This document shows, piece by piece, positions 14,290 through 14,361 of a DNA stretch of 14,361 nt. Source of the DNA: Rhodoferax sp. UBA4409 (lineage in GTDB: Bacteria > Pseudomonadota > Gammaproteobacteria > Burkholderiales > Burkholderiaceae_C). Position numbers and translations under genes: made by a program. The first letter of the stretch is position 1; the number at the start of each line of letters is the position of its first letter. The stretch lies in the NCBI GenBank assembly GCA_002390825.1, contig DGQR01000160.1:4898-19258 (forward strand), given 5' to 3'. The notes below the pieces were generated by a model that did not search any database, had not been told where the DNA came from, and worked only from the letters and a program-made list of their open reading frames with translations.

Positions 14290-14361
14290 GGGAGTCTCGA
14301 CAATGAGTGGAAGAATGGGATGAGATTCTGCCCTCAATCCTCCACAAACGCCTCTTCCCGC

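Overview
This GC-rich window looks like chromosomal DNA of a betaproteobacterium, most likely Burkholderiales and probably the Comamonadaceae (Rhodoferax/Curvibacter-like). The evidence is codon usage, gene types (chromosomal ParB, cytochrome-type D-lactate dehydrogenase, PduO-type cobalamin adenosyltransferase, a LemA/GIDE pair, several c-di-GMP proteins) and a short intergenic repeat that I recall from such genomes. No identity search was possible. I see no tRNA, rRNA, CRISPR array, transposase or phage gene.

Layout, left to right. (1) The 3' part of parB (1-552, +) is followed by a repeat copy. Next come a membrane-anchored class I methyltransferase and an HD-GYP-like protein, joined by an ATGA stop/start overlap. 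(2) A large lipoprotein (2292-5087, +) has the HExGH...E zinc site of M60-type, ImpA-like metalloproteases. It converges on a lemA-GIDE/EF-hand pair (6624-5135, -). (3) A D-lactate dehydrogenase (8125-6701, -) is divergent from a PduO-type adenosyltransferase (8227-8811, +). The latter overlaps tail to tail with a secreted protein of unknown function (9598-8723, -). (4) A seven-helix GGDEF protein (9716-10864, +) converges on a hotdog thioesterase (11297-10875, -). Upstream of the thioesterase on the same strand are a Cache-HAMP-GGDEF protein (13062-11368, -) and a type I periplasmic binding protein (14289-13183, -).

How the genes relate. Two GGDEF proteins with intact active and inhibitory sites and one HD-GYP protein make c-di-GMP signalling the main theme. 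The HD-GYP protein has lost the H of its HD motif and two further catalytic-site residues, so it probably does not hydrolyse c-di-GMP. The binding protein next to the Cache-domain cyclase could be a ligand-sensing pair, which is inference. The remaining genes are housekeeping (parB, dld, pduO) or envelope genes (lemA/GIDE, lipoprotein protease, secreted protein).

The most unusual items are the degenerate HD-GYP protein coupled to a membrane methyltransferase, the lipoprotein form of an ImpA-like O-glycoprotease, the tail-to-tail overlap whose hairpin lies inside a coding region, and a diverged 44-nt intergenic repeat. One repeat copy supplies a gene's stop codon. Several annotated starts were moved inward from TTG or upstream codons to positions with a ribosome-binding site or a family-consistent N-terminus.
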